From Clostridia bacterium (GTDB lineage Bacteria; Bacillota; Clostridia; Lachnospirales; Lachnospiraceae): 64,000 nt of DNA. Where the stretch lies: positions 1 through 64,000 of the forward strand of contig SAAH01000002.1 of NCBI GenBank assembly GCA_009929525.1. Direction: 5' to 3'. A program made the position numbers and the translations under genes. A model generated the notes under the pieces. The model did no database searches. It was not told where the DNA came from and saw only the letters and a list, made by a program, of their open reading frames with translations. Positions 1-8,143 of the stretch are shown here, piece by piece (position 1 is the first letter of the stretch; every line of letters starts with the position of its first letter).

Positions 1-24
1 TTCTAAAAACCTAAAACTGGTGCT

Positions 25-52
25 AAAACAGAAAAATTATTTTCTCTGTTTT
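25..52 (+). terminator. Terminator-like AT-rich hairpin
   Basis: Arms AAAACAGA and TCTGTTTT with a 12-nt loop, the descending arm ending in four T. It lies upstream of the first gene and may end transcription of a gene outside the window. The stem is weak, so this is only tentative. The rest of bases 1-176 shows nothing else beyond the ribosome site of the first gene. Confidence 0.3.
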
Positions 53-176
53 GCACAAATATAGTACTTGTTAGATATTAGGGTACTGAACAGTTACAAG
101 TTTATAATTTTAATATAAGACGGATAAGAACAAGAAGCCCACGATTGCATATGGATATTTTGCGGAGGTAACCTTT

Positions 177-830
177 ATGCCTTACGGATTATGGATGGCG
201 GCAGCTCTTCCGGTTATCGCAGCCGGAGGTACTCTTCACTTTAAGATGAAAGAACAGACTGACAAAAGATGGAATATCCTTCCGAAGTGTCTGTCTACCT
301 GGATGGTGGTCTGTACTGCCTTTCTGGGAATCTATCAAAAGGGCAGTCAGTATTCAACATTATGGATATTGGCAGCATTGGTGTTGTTTTTCTTTGCTGA
401 TGGACTGCTGGAAGTGCATTTCTTTTCCGGAATGGCTGTGTTTGGGGCTGGACACATGATATTGATCCTGTGGTTTATCCGACAAGGACATTTTACTGCA
501 GCAAGTATTCCCATATGGCTGATCTGTATGGCTGTAACGGCTTGCTTTTTTAAAGAAGAACTGGCAGGTGCAAAGAAAAATCCAGTGATTTATCTTATGG
601 CACTGTATGCCGCGATACTGATGGCAATGGTTTCTATTGCAGCAGCACTTCCTGTTATCGCCGGCGGCCAATATAGCTGGGCGGCAGCAGGAGCGGTTTT
701 ATTTGGAATTTCAGATATATTTGTGGGAAAGAGTTTTTTTAAAAAATTATCATTTAGATTGAGTTATTGTTCTCTTGCCTTATATTATTGCGGTATATTT
801 TGCATTGCTATGATGACTTGGGCAATTTGA
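177..830 (+). CDS. YhhN/TMEM86-family membrane protein (lysoplasmalogenase-like)
   Basis: A 217-residue, strongly hydrophobic protein with about eight predicted membrane segments. The order of motifs fits the YhhN family: an acidic FADGLLE segment followed by a G-x-F-x-x-x-H block (about residues 75-100), and a C-terminal segment with a G-A-x-L-F-x-x-S-D signature near residue 170. Family members hydrolyse the vinyl-ether bond of lysoplasmalogens or are of unknown function; plasmalogens occur in many anaerobic Clostridia, so a lipid role is plausible but inferred. A GGAGGT site 7 nt before the ATG supports the start. It is 36 nt upstream of larC and probably co-transcribed with it. Confidence 0.7.
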   Translation: MPYGLWMAAALPVIAAGGTLHFKMKEQTDKRWNILPKCLSTWMVVCTAFLGIYQKGSQYSTLWILAALVLFFFADGLLEVHFFSGMAVFGAGHMILILWFIRQGHFTAASIPIWLICMAVTACFFKEELAGAKKNPVIYLMALYAAILMAMVSIAAALPVIAGGQYSWAAAGAVLFGISDIFVGKSFFKKLSFRLSYCSLALYYCGIFCIAMMTWAI

Positions 831-866
831 CTTGAAAGTAATAAACGGATGTGAGGAGAAAAGAAT

Positions 867-2033
867 ATGAACAAAATATTATATCTTGAAGGCAGTTCTG
901 GTATCAGTGGAGACATGACAGTGAGCGCACTTTTGGACCTCGGAGCTTCCAGGCAGTATCTTGAAGAACAGCTTGGAAAATTACCGATCCATGACTATCG
1001 CCTGGTCATCGGACGCACAGAAAAGTGTGGGATAGATGCCTGTGCTTTTTATGTGGAATTGGATGAGTCAAAACCGCAGCCACTGCGTGATTATCGTCAG
1101 ATCCGTGATATGATCGCACAGTCCGGGATGGATGAAAAAGCGAAAGTTCTTTCTCTTCAGATTTTTCAGGCACTTGCGAAGGCAGAAGCAAAAGTCCATG
1201 GCACTACGATGGAGAATGTTCATTTTCATGAGGTTGGTGCAGTGGATTCTATCGTGGATATTGTATCAGCAGCTGTTTGTCTTGTGGATCTTGGCATTGA
1301 GCAGACAGTGGTCGGCACTTTGATGGAAGGGACCGGGACTACCTGGTGTCAGCATGGAAGAATACCGGTTCCTGTGCCTGCGACGGCAGAACTGATCGCA
1401 GAGTATGGACTGGATATGAAGATCACAGATGTGGCAGGTGAGATGATCACACCTACGGGAGCAGCCATCGCAGCTGTTATCAGGAATCGGCAGATGCCAG
1501 AGCGGTTCAGGATAGAAAAAATCGGAATCGGATCCGGCGAGAAAGATTTTAAACATGCCAATATTTTAAGAGCGATGATCCTTGTGGAAGATCATGAGAA
1601 TCTCGTGCAGGTACTTGAGACGAATGTGGATGACTGCACGGGGGAACAGTTGGGTTATATTCAGGAGGTTCTGCTGGAGGCAGGTGCATTGGATGCGGTA
1701 TATCGGCCGATTTATATGAAAAAGTCACGTCCGGCGTATCAGCTTCAGGTTATCTGTAAAGAAGAAGATGCAGATCAGCTTGAAAATATTATATTTAAAG
1801 AAACAACAACGATAGGTATTCGCGGCTATCAGGCAAAACGAGCCGTACTGGAAAGACGGATACAGGAAGTGCACACGGACGAAGGGATTGTCCGGGTGAA
1901 AGTATGCAGGATGGGGGAGCGGGAATATTGCTACCCGGAATATGAAGATTTAAAAAGATACTGTAAGGCTGCAGGGACTCCGTTTAGGGAGTCATATGAG
2001 AAGATACAAAAGATGGCAGGAGACGAAAAATGA
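867..2033 (+). CDS. larC: Nickel-pincer cofactor biosynthesis protein LarC
   Basis: LarC inserts nickel into the pyridinium-dithiocarboxylate mononucleotide precursor in a CTP-dependent reaction, completing the cofactor of lactate racemase-type enzymes. The 388-residue protein opens with the family signature YLEGSSGISGDM (residues 6-17), has the internal HFHEVGAVDSIVDI block (about 118-131) and the C-terminal ETNVDDCTGE block (about 251-260). In some lactobacilli larC needs a ribosomal frameshift to be complete; here one uninterrupted frame covers both halves. A GAGGAG ribosome site precedes the ATG. Its stop overlaps the start of the sensor kinase by 4 nt, so the two are translationally coupled. 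larA and larB are not in this window. Confidence 0.93.
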   Translation: MNKILYLEGSSGISGDMTVSALLDLGASRQYLEEQLGKLPIHDYRLVIGRTEKCGIDACAFYVELDESKPQPLRDYRQIRDMIAQSGMDEKAKVLSLQIFQALAKAEAKVHGTTMENVHFHEVGAVDSIVDIVSAAVCLVDLGIEQTVVGTLMEGTGTTWCQHGRIPVPVPATAELIAEYGLDMKITDVAGEMITPTGAAIAAVIRNRQMPERFRIEKIGIGSGEKDFKHANILRAMILVEDHENLVQVLETNVDDCTGEQLGYIQEVLLEAGALDAVYRPIYMKKSRPAYQLQVICKEEDADQLENIIFKETTTIGIRGYQAKRAVLERRIQEVHTDEGIVRVKVCRMGEREYCYPEYEDLKRYCKAAGTPFRESYEKIQKMAGDEK

Positions 2034-3325
2034 CATCGTTTATGATCTGGCAATATCGGATTTCCCATCTGTTTATGATCTTATTCATGGTGTATTTTTT
2101 ATCGTTGAGATATCGCAGATGGATGGTTATCCTTAGCTCGATATGTACGTATTCGATTTGTGTGATTCTGGATGAAGTGGGATATCGCTTTCAGCTTGGA
2201 ACGATGGCCCTTATGGGAATTACGTTATTTCAGGCAATGTGTATGCAGGGAATGGCTTTTTTGCTGGACAAATATCGTGATTTCCGTACGCTGTTTACAG
2301 GATTTACGGCAGCCGTCTATGTACTTGCGGGCAATGTAATAGGGAGTATTTTATATATTTGTACTGAAAATTTGGCGCTGGCCCTTGTGATGAGCGCTTT
2401 TTTTCATGCGGCCATCCTTGCGTTTTTAGTATATTCAGCAAGAAAGGAATATCTGAGAGAACAAAAATACCGAAAAGAAGGCTGGATGGGATTTAGTCTG
2501 GTGCCTGCTGTGATTTATGCGACGGCATATACGATCATAGTATATCCGGGAAATCTTTATGAACATATCGAATATGGGGTGACGGTTGTATTGCTTTTGA
2601 TGTTGATCGTACTGTCTTATTATTTTATCTTCGGATATTTGGCGGGGCAAAGGCGCGAAGAACAGCTGGAACACAACAATGAGTACCTTAGAAATGGCTC
2701 ACGTCAGTTGGTTCATGAGGTTAAGATCCTTGAGGAGAGTGAGAGGAAGACAGCCATTCTCCGTCATGATCTCAAACATTACATATTGACACTTTATTCC
2801 TATCTGGAAGACCAGCAGTATGATAAGATGGAAGAGTATCTGAAAAAGCTTCGTGGTGATGTAGAACATGCGGGAAGAAGAAAATACAGTCAAAACCTTG
2901 TCCTCGACAGCATTTTCAGTTATTATGGTGAAGTCGCAGAACGAGAAAATGTGGAATTTGATGTGATGATCAATGTACCAAAGGAATTGTTCGTGCAGGA
3001 AGATGAGATTGCGTCCGTGTGTTCGAATCTTTTGGATAATGCAGTTATGGCGGCTGCAAAGGAGAAAAAGAAACGTGTTGTTACGGTCCAGATGAAACAG
3101 GACGAGACTCGTCTTCTTCTGGAAATCGTCAATTCGTTTACCGGGGAATGCAATGTGTCCGGGGAAACGGGACTACCGGCTTCCAGCAATGGAGAAGGCC
3201 ACGGGTATGGTCTTAGGAGCGTTACTGCTTTTGCTGAAAAATATGATGCATTCTTTCAGTGGCGTACAACCGGAGGTCTGTTCAGCGTACAGCTGATCTT
3301 ATGGAATAAGAAAAAAGAAGCATAG
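2030..3325 (+). CDS. GHKL-type sensor histidine kinase (AgrC/LytS-like)
   Basis: A 431-residue kinase with an N-terminal membrane domain of about six helices (residues 1-210), a short coiled region, then a catalytic half. The H-box RHDLKHY lies near 244-250 with the presumed phospho-acceptor His in it; the N-box SNLLDNAVMAA is near 331-341, and the G-box GHGYGLRSV near 390-398. This set is typical of the quorum-type GHKL (HATPase_c_5) kinases such as AgrC. No LytTR or other response regulator lies next to it. It overlaps larC by 4 nt and is followed 66 nt later by larE, so it appears to be part of the lar transcription unit. The sensed signal is unknown. Confidence 0.88.
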   Translation: MTSFMIWQYRISHLFMILFMVYFLSLRYRRWMVILSSICTYSICVILDEVGYRFQLGTMALMGITLFQAMCMQGMAFLLDKYRDFRTLFTGFTAAVYVLAGNVIGSILYICTENLALALVMSAFFHAAILAFLVYSARKEYLREQKYRKEGWMGFSLVPAVIYATAYTIIVYPGNLYEHIEYGVTVVLLLMLIVLSYYFIFGYLAGQRREEQLEHNNEYLRNGSRQLVHEVKILEESERKTAILRHDLKHYILTLYSYLEDQQYDKMEEYLKKLRGDVEHAGRRKYSQNLVLDSIFSYYGEVAERENVEFDVMINVPKELFVQEDEIASVCSNLLDNAVMAAAKEKKKRVVTVQMKQDETRLLLEIVNSFTGECNVSGETGLPASSNGEGHGYGLRSVTAFAEKYDAFFQWRTTGGLFSVQLILWNKKKEA

Positions 3326-3391
3326 CTATAAAAACTCAGTAGCTGTAAATGGGCAGGCAATATTATAAATAGCGAGAGGGCAGGTAATAAT

Positions 3392-4204
3392 ATGATGGAA
3401 AAATTTCAAGACAAAAAGGATAAATTAATGAGACAGCTGATGGAAGACACGAAGAATCCGGTATGTCTTGCATTGTCGGGCGGCGTGGACAGCTCTCTGC
3501 TGGCTTCTTTGATCGGTAAATGTGCTGATAAAAATGGAACAAAAGCCTATGGAGTTACCTTTGAGACCGTGCTCCATCCGGCGGCAGATCTTCCTGCAGC
3601 TAAAGCAGCGGCAAAAGAAAGCGGATTGATCCATGAGGTGATCCATGTAAATGAACTTGGCTTTGAAGCAATAAAAAGTAATCCCAAAAACAGATGCTAT
3701 ATTTGTAAGAAAGGATTGTTTGAGCAGCTGATAGACTTTGCCGGAAAACATGGAGCTGCTATTATATATGAGGGAACAAACTATGATGATCTGTCTCAGT
3801 ACAGACCAGGACTTGATGCAGTGAGAGAACTGGGTGTTCACAGCCCTCTTCTGGATGCTGGCTTGACAAAGGCAGAGATAAGAACGTGGGCACAGGAACT
3901 TGGTATCTCATCAGCAAAACGTCCGTCCTCTCCTTGTATGGCGACACGTCTTCCTTATGGTGCCGAGCTGGATCTTGATATATTAAGACGTATTGAGAAG
4001 GCTGAGAACGCTATAAAAGAATTGGGATTTGTCATTGTGCGTGTGAGACTTCATGGTGATGTTGTCAGGATTGAAGTGGGAAGAGATGAGATGCAAAAAG
4101 CTTTTGAGAATGCTTCGAACATCACAAGTGCTCTGAAAGCGTTAGACTTTAAATATATTACGCTTGATATGGAAGGATTTCGTTCAGGAAGTATGGACCT
4201 GTAA
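3392..4204 (+). CDS. larE: Sulfur transferase LarE for nickel-pincer cofactor synthesis
   Basis: LarE adenylylates the carboxylates of the pyridinium precursor and turns them into thiocarboxylates. The 270-residue protein has the ATP-pyrophosphatase P-loop SGGVDSS (residues 29-35) and the family block RPSSPCMATRLPYG (177-190), in which Cys182 matches the sulfur-donating Cys176 of Lactobacillus LarE. It also has a C-x-x-C pair, Cys102 and Cys105, in the NRCYICKKGLF segment. Three-cysteine LarE proteins are described as binding a [4Fe-4S] cluster, which allows catalytic rather than sacrificial sulfur transfer, so this copy may be of that kind. Either of two adjacent ATG codons could be used. 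Confidence 0.93.
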   Translation: MMEKFQDKKDKLMRQLMEDTKNPVCLALSGGVDSSLLASLIGKCADKNGTKAYGVTFETVLHPAADLPAAKAAAKESGLIHEVIHVNELGFEAIKSNPKNRCYICKKGLFEQLIDFAGKHGAAIIYEGTNYDDLSQYRPGLDAVRELGVHSPLLDAGLTKAEIRTWAQELGISSAKRPSSPCMATRLPYGAELDLDILRRIEKAENAIKELGFVIVRVRLHGDVVRIEVGRDEMQKAFENASNITSALKALDFKYITLDMEGFRSGSMDL

Positions 4205-4252
4205 TATAGAATAAGCAGCAAAAAAGAAAAATTATTTGTAAAGAAAAAATAC

Positions 4253-4281
4253 TTGACACTAAAAAGAATCTATTGTATGAT
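4253..4281 (+). promoter_or_regulatory. Vegetative promoter of the ylxM-ffh block
   Basis: TTGACA (4253-4258), 17-nt spacer, TATGAT (4276-4281): a perfect -35 and a five-of-six -10 box. A TTG in the -35 box could be read as a start codon for the next gene, but it would lie outside the transcript, so the downstream ATG is preferred. Confidence 0.85.
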
Positions 4282-4297
4282 AGGCAAGGTGATGAAC

Positions 4298-4642
4298 ATG
4301 GATAAGCTTGCAAGACAGGCGTTGTTATATGATTTTTATGGAGAACTGCTCACAGAGCATCAACGAGGTGTATATGAGGAAGTAGTTCTGAACGACTTTT
4401 CGCTCAGCGAAGTAGCCGAAGATCAGGGAATCAGCCGTCAGGGTGTTCACGATCTTGTAAAGCGGAGTACAAAGATTCTGGAAGATTATGAAGGCAAACT
4501 TCATCTTGTTGAAAAATTTGTAACTATTCGTGAGAAAGTCCATGAGATTCACGGACTGACACAGGATTATGAGGGCAAAGATCTTAAGAAACTTATGAAT
4601 AAGATCGGTTCTCTTTCCTATAGTATTTTAGAGGAGTTATAA
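4298..4642 (+). CDS. ylxM: YlxM/p13 family helix-turn-helix protein, SRP-associated
   Basis: A 114-residue protein of the UPF0122 (YlxM) family. It has the family start MDKLARQALLYDFYGELL and a sigma-70 region-4-like helix-turn-helix (about residues 35-60, with the recognition segment ISRQGVHDLVKRS). YlxM is almost always encoded directly before ffh, and in streptococci it has been shown to interact with the signal recognition particle. The ATG at 4298 is chosen because AAGGTG ends 6 nt before it and because the upstream in-frame TTG lies in the promoter. The stop is 3 nt before ffh, indicating tight coupling. Confidence 0.88.
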   Translation: MDKLARQALLYDFYGELLTEHQRGVYEEVVLNDFSLSEVAEDQGISRQGVHDLVKRSTKILEDYEGKLHLVEKFVTIREKVHEIHGLTQDYEGKDLKKLMNKIGSLSYSILEEL

Positions 4643-4645
4643 TAC

Positions 4646-5992
4646 ATGGCTTTTGAAAGTTTAACTGAAAAACTGCAGAATGTATTTAAGAATTTGCGAA
4701 GCAAAGGACGTCTTACAGAAGCAGATGTGAAGGCAGCTTTAAAAGAAGTAAAAATGGCACTCCTGGAAGCAGATGTCAGTTTTAAAGTGGTAAAACAGTT
4801 TATCAAGTCAGTTCAGGAACGGGCGATCGGTCAGGATGTGATGAATGGTCTGAATCCGGGACAGATGGTTATCAAGATTGTTAACGATGAACTGGTATCC
4901 CTGATGGGAAGCGAGACGACAGAGATCGTTCTTCGGCCCGGTGGTGAGATCACAGTTATCATGATGGCTGGTCTTCAGGGTGCAGGTAAGACAACAACAT
5001 CGGCAAAGATTGCCGGTAAGTTGAAATCAAAAGGAAGAAATCCGCTGTTGGTAGCATGTGACGTATATCGTCCGGCGGCCATCACCCAGCTTCAGATCAA
5101 TGGAGAGAAGCAGGGCATAGAAGTATTTTCCATGGGTGATAAACAAAGCCCGGTCAATATTGCGAAGGCGGCAATTGAACACGCTAAAAACCATAACTTC
5201 AATGTTGTGATTTTAGATACAGCCGGAAGGCTTCATGTTGATGAAAACATGATGCAGGAGCTGATTTCGATTAAAGAAGAAGTTCAAGTGGATCAGACCA
5301 TATTGGTTGTAGATGCTATGACAGGTCAGGATGCGGTGAACGTATCTGAAAGCTTTAATCAGAAGGTTGGCATAGACGGCGTTATACTTACAAAGCTGGA
5401 TGGTGATACCAGAGGTGGAGCAGCTCTTTCTATTAAAGCAATCAGCGGCAAACCAATCCTCTATATAGGTATGGGAGAAAAACTTTCTGATCTGGAACAG
5501 TTTTATCCTGATCGTATGGCTTCCAGGATCCTTGGCATGGGAGATGTGATGAGCCTGATAGAAAAGGCACAGCAAAACATCGATGAAACAAAGGCCCGGG
5601 AGATGGAGCAGAAGATCAAGAAAGCAACCTTTGGCTTTGATGATTACCTGGAAAGTATGAACCAGATGAAAAATATGGGTGGTATTTCCAGCGTATTGAA
5701 TATGCTTCCTGGTCTGGGAAACAAAGCAAAAGACCTGGAAAGTATGATCGATGAGAAGGACATGACAAGAAAAGAAGCGATTATTCTTTCCATGACACCG
5801 AAAGAACGGTCGAATCCTGATCTTCTTAATCTTTCCAGAAAGAAGAGGATAGCTCTTGGTGCAGGTGTGGATCTGGCGGAAGTAAACCGTATGGTGAAAC
5901 AGTTTGAACAGACGAGAAAGATGATGAAACAGATGCCCGGAATGATGGGCGGTAAAACCGGCAAAAGAGGAGGTTTTAAACTTCCCTTTTAA
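4646..5992 (+). CDS. ffh: Signal recognition particle GTPase Ffh
   Basis: Ffh binds signal peptides of nascent membrane and secreted proteins and, with SRP RNA and FtsY, delivers ribosomes to the Sec translocon. The 448-residue protein has an N domain (1-90), a G domain with P-loop GLQGAGKTTT (about 109-118), DTAGRLHVDE (about 190) and TKLDGDTRGG (about 248), and a methionine-rich M domain from about residue 300. The C-terminal end MMKQMPGMMGG followed by a basic tail is typical. Length is normal. It sits between ylxM and rpsP, the standard Firmicutes order. Confidence 0.97.
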   Translation: MAFESLTEKLQNVFKNLRSKGRLTEADVKAALKEVKMALLEADVSFKVVKQFIKSVQERAIGQDVMNGLNPGQMVIKIVNDELVSLMGSETTEIVLRPGGEITVIMMAGLQGAGKTTTSAKIAGKLKSKGRNPLLVACDVYRPAAITQLQINGEKQGIEVFSMGDKQSPVNIAKAAIEHAKNHNFNVVILDTAGRLHVDENMMQELISIKEEVQVDQTILVVDAMTGQDAVNVSESFNQKVGIDGVILTKLDGDTRGGAALSIKAISGKPILYIGMGEKLSDLEQFYPDRMASRILGMGDVMSLIEKAQQNIDETKAREMEQKIKKATFGFDDYLESMNQMKNMGGISSVLNMLPGLGNKAKDLESMIDEKDMTRKEAIILSMTPKERSNPDLLNLSRKKRIALGAGVDLAEVNRMVKQFEQTRKMMKQMPGMMGGKTGKRGGFKLPF

Positions 5993-6028
5993 ATAATAGC
6001 AAGCAAATATTTTAAGGAGGTGAAAGTT

Positions 6029-6274
6029 ATGGCAGTAAAAATCAGATTAAGAAGAATGGGTCAGAAAAAGGCACCTTTCTATAGAATCATCGTTGCAGAT
6101 TCCAGATCTCCTAGAGACGGAAGATTCATCGAAGAAATCGGAACATACAACCCAAATTGTGATCCGAGTGTATACAAAGTAGATGAAGAAGCAGCTAAAA
6201 AATGGTTAGCTAATGGAGCTCAGCCTACAGAAGTTGTTAACAAAATCTTCAAATTAGCTGGTATTGAAAAATAA
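6029..6274 (+). CDS. rpsP: 30S ribosomal protein S16
   Basis: S16 is a small-subunit assembly protein that binds 16S rRNA. The 81-residue sequence begins [20 protein letters not shown], a near-invariant S16 start, and contains the [19 protein letters not shown] block (residues 25-43). The ATG at 6029 lies 8 nt after a perfect AAGGAGG; an in-frame GTG at 6020 overlaps that ribosome site and is rejected. It is followed by khpA. Confidence 0.97.
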   Translation: MAVKIRLRRMGQKKAPFYRIIVADSRSPRDGRFIEEIGTYNPNCDPSVYKVDEEAAKKWLANGAQPTEVVNKIFKLAGIEK

Positions 6275-6362
6275 TGCAGAGCCGTAGGGACTGCGGAGTC
6301 GTCTTTGCCTGGTGCGTTCTTCCATTTGGAAGAATGACCTGACAAATGCGTGGAGGTGCGTA

Positions 6363-6593
6363 ATGAAAGATTTAGTAGAAGTAATTGCAAAATCCCTCGT
6401 GGACCATCCGGAAGAAGTTGTTGTAACACAGACTGAAGAGAGCAATGCGATTTTAGTGGAGTTGAAGGTGGCACCTTCCGATATGGGCAAGGTGATAGGC
6501 CGTCAGGGACGCATCGCTAAGGCAATCCGCACGGTTGTGAAAGCTGCTTCCTCCAAGTGCGACAAGAAGGTTGTAGTTGAAATTCTGCAATAG
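6363..6593 (+). CDS. khpA: KH-domain RNA-binding protein KhpA (YlqC)
   Basis: A 76-residue single KH domain. The RNA-binding GXXG loop is in the segment MGKVIGRQGRIAKAIRTVVKA (around residues 40-60). In streptococci KhpA pairs with KhpB/Jag and affects cell elongation and division through RNA binding. The start at 6363 is chosen for GGAGGTG 5 nt upstream; longer in-frame extensions have no ribosome site. Position between rpsP and rimM is the usual one. A strong terminator follows directly after this gene. Confidence 0.93.
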   Translation: MKDLVEVIAKSLVDHPEEVVVTQTEESNAILVELKVAPSDMGKVIGRQGRIAKAIRTVVKAASSKCDKKVVVEILQ

Positions 6594-6605
6594 CTGATAG
6601 AAATG

Positions 6606-6636
6606 AGGATGTAGCTTTTGAGCTATATCCTTTTTG
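6606..6636 (+). terminator. Intrinsic terminator between khpA and rimM
   Basis: An 11-bp stem, AGGATGTAGCT (6606-6616) with AGCTATATCCT (6621-6631), one G-T pair, 4-nt loop, followed by a run of five T. It lies inside the translation operon, so it should lower or condition read-through into rimM and trmD. Confidence 0.75.
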
Positions 6637-6720
6637 TCATATAAGGATAATCTTTCACCGAATGGTGAAATGTAATATAGAGTAAAGTATGCCGGAAAGT
6701 GCATCAGAATGGAGAATAAG

Positions 6721-7257
6721 ATGGAAGATTTGCTGCAGGTAGGCGTGATCGCCAGTACTCATGGAATACGGGGAGAAGTAAAAGTATTTCCTACGACAGA
6801 TGATCCTAATCGATTTGAAGAACTTGATGAAGTGATACTGGATACAGGACGGGAACAGAAAGTTCTGGAGATCACCGGTGTGAAATATTTCAAAAAGTTT
6901 GTGATCTTGAAATTTAAAGATATAGATAATATCAATGATATTGAAAAATACAAAGGAAAATCGCTTTTTGTGACGCGGGAGTCTGCTGCTGCGTTGGGAG
7001 AAGATGAATATTATATTGCTGATCTGATAGATATGAAGGTGGAACTTGAAGATGGAAGTTCATTTGGAGTTCTGACGGATGTGATAGAGACGGGAGCTAA
7101 TGATGTCTACAGCATCGATACACCAAAATATGGAGAAGTATTGATCCCAGCTATCAAAGACTGCATCCTCGATGTTAACGTGGAAAATAAGACAATGAAG
7201 ATACATCTGATGCCGGGACTGGTAGAAGAGCCAGTCAAAAAGAACGGGGAGGAATAG
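6721..7257 (+). CDS. rimM: Ribosome maturation factor RimM
   Basis: RimM binds S19 and helps assemble the head of the 30S subunit. The 178-residue protein starts [22 protein letters not shown], with the typical [15 protein letters not shown] core, and has the PRC-barrel half with [11 protein letters not shown] (around residues 97-107) and [12 protein letters not shown] (around 138-149). GGAG at 6711-6714 is 6 nt before the ATG at 6721; an ATG at 6709 in the same frame is possible but has a poorer site. Three nucleotides separate its stop from trmD. Confidence 0.94.
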   Translation: MEDLLQVGVIASTHGIRGEVKVFPTTDDPNRFEELDEVILDTGREQKVLEITGVKYFKKFVILKFKDIDNINDIEKYKGKSLFVTRESAAALGEDEYYIADLIDMKVELEDGSSFGVLTDVIETGANDVYSIDTPKYGEVLIPAIKDCILDVNVENKTMKIHLMPGLVEEPVKKNGEE

Positions 7258-7259
7258 GG

Positions 7260-8018
7260 ATGCATTATCATGTACTCACATTATTTCCGGATATGATCAC
7301 CCAGGGACTTGGTACCAGTATCATCGGACGAGCGATGGAGCAGGGTTTTATACAATTGTCTGCCACTAATATCCGTGATTATTCTTCGAATAAGCATATG
7401 AAGGTGGATGATTACCCTTACGGCGGAGGCGCAGGAATGGTGATGCAGGCAGAACCGGTGTATGGAGCATATCAGTCTGTCGTCGAGAAAATCGGATATA
7501 AGCCAAGAGTGATCTATCTGACGCCTCAGGGAAGCGTATTTAATCAGTCTATGGTTGAAGAATTCGCAAACGAGAAGGACCTTGTATTTTTGTGTGGTCA
7601 TTATGAGGGAATCGATGAGAGAGTTCTGGAAGAAGTCGTTACAGACTATGTCTCTATTGGAGATTATGTACTGACAGGCGGAGAACTGCCGTCCATGGTC
7701 ATGATCGATGCCATCTCAAGATTTGTTCCGGGAGTACTCAGTAATGAAGAGTCTGCCCAGTTTGAATCTTTTCATGATAATCTTTTGGAATACCCTCAGT
7801 ATAGCCGTCCGGCAGAATGGAAGGGAAAAAAAGTTCCCGATGTTTTATTGTCCGGCCACCATGCGAATATAGAAAAATGGCGAAGAGAACAGTCTATTTT
7901 AAGGACTCTCCTTAGGCGTCCAGAGCTTCTAGAGGAAGCCTCCCTCACCAAAAAGGAGAAGGAATATCTCGAGAAGCTTCGCCTTGAAGTCGGCAGGAAG
8001 ATAGAAAATCCCGAATAA
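7260..8018 (+). CDS. trmD: tRNA (guanine-37-N1)-methyltransferase TrmD
   Basis: TrmD methylates G37 next to the anticodon using S-adenosylmethionine and prevents +1 frameshifting. The 252-residue protein begins MHYHVLTLFPDMI and carries the trefoil-knot SAM-binding signature LCGHYEGIDERV (about residues 111-122) and SIGDYVLTGGELP (about 132-144). The DVLLSGHHANIEKWRREQS block near 197-215 is the conserved C-terminal part. In most Firmicutes rplS (L19) follows trmD; here it does not, and spoIVA comes next. Confidence 0.97.
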   Translation: MHYHVLTLFPDMITQGLGTSIIGRAMEQGFIQLSATNIRDYSSNKHMKVDDYPYGGGAGMVMQAEPVYGAYQSVVEKIGYKPRVIYLTPQGSVFNQSMVEEFANEKDLVFLCGHYEGIDERVLEEVVTDYVSIGDYVLTGGELPSMVMIDAISRFVPGVLSNEESAQFESFHDNLLEYPQYSRPAEWKGKKVPDVLLSGHHANIEKWRREQSILRTLLRRPELLEEASLTKKEKEYLEKLRLEVGRKIENPE

Positions 8019-8082
8019 GAATAGAAGAATAAAACGCATAAAGTAATTTGAAAAACAGCATAGCAGCATAAGATGAAAATGG

Positions 8083-8090
8083 CATACATG
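8083..8090 (+). promoter_or_regulatory. Possible sigma-E -10 element before spoIVA
   Basis: CATACATG, 54 nt before the spoIVA start, is close to the mother-cell sigma-E -10 consensus CATACAnT. I could not find a well-spaced -35 match, so this is weak. spoIVA is sigma-E controlled in known spore formers. Confidence 0.25.
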
Positions 8091-8143
8091 TCAGAATATC
8101 CGCATATAGATATTACCAGTACAGGTGAGGAGGATATTCAGAT

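Noticed and set aside
4253..4297. TTG start for the YlxM gene
   Set aside because: The TTG is part of the -35 box of the promoter and would not be in the transcript; ATG 4298 has a proper ribosome site.
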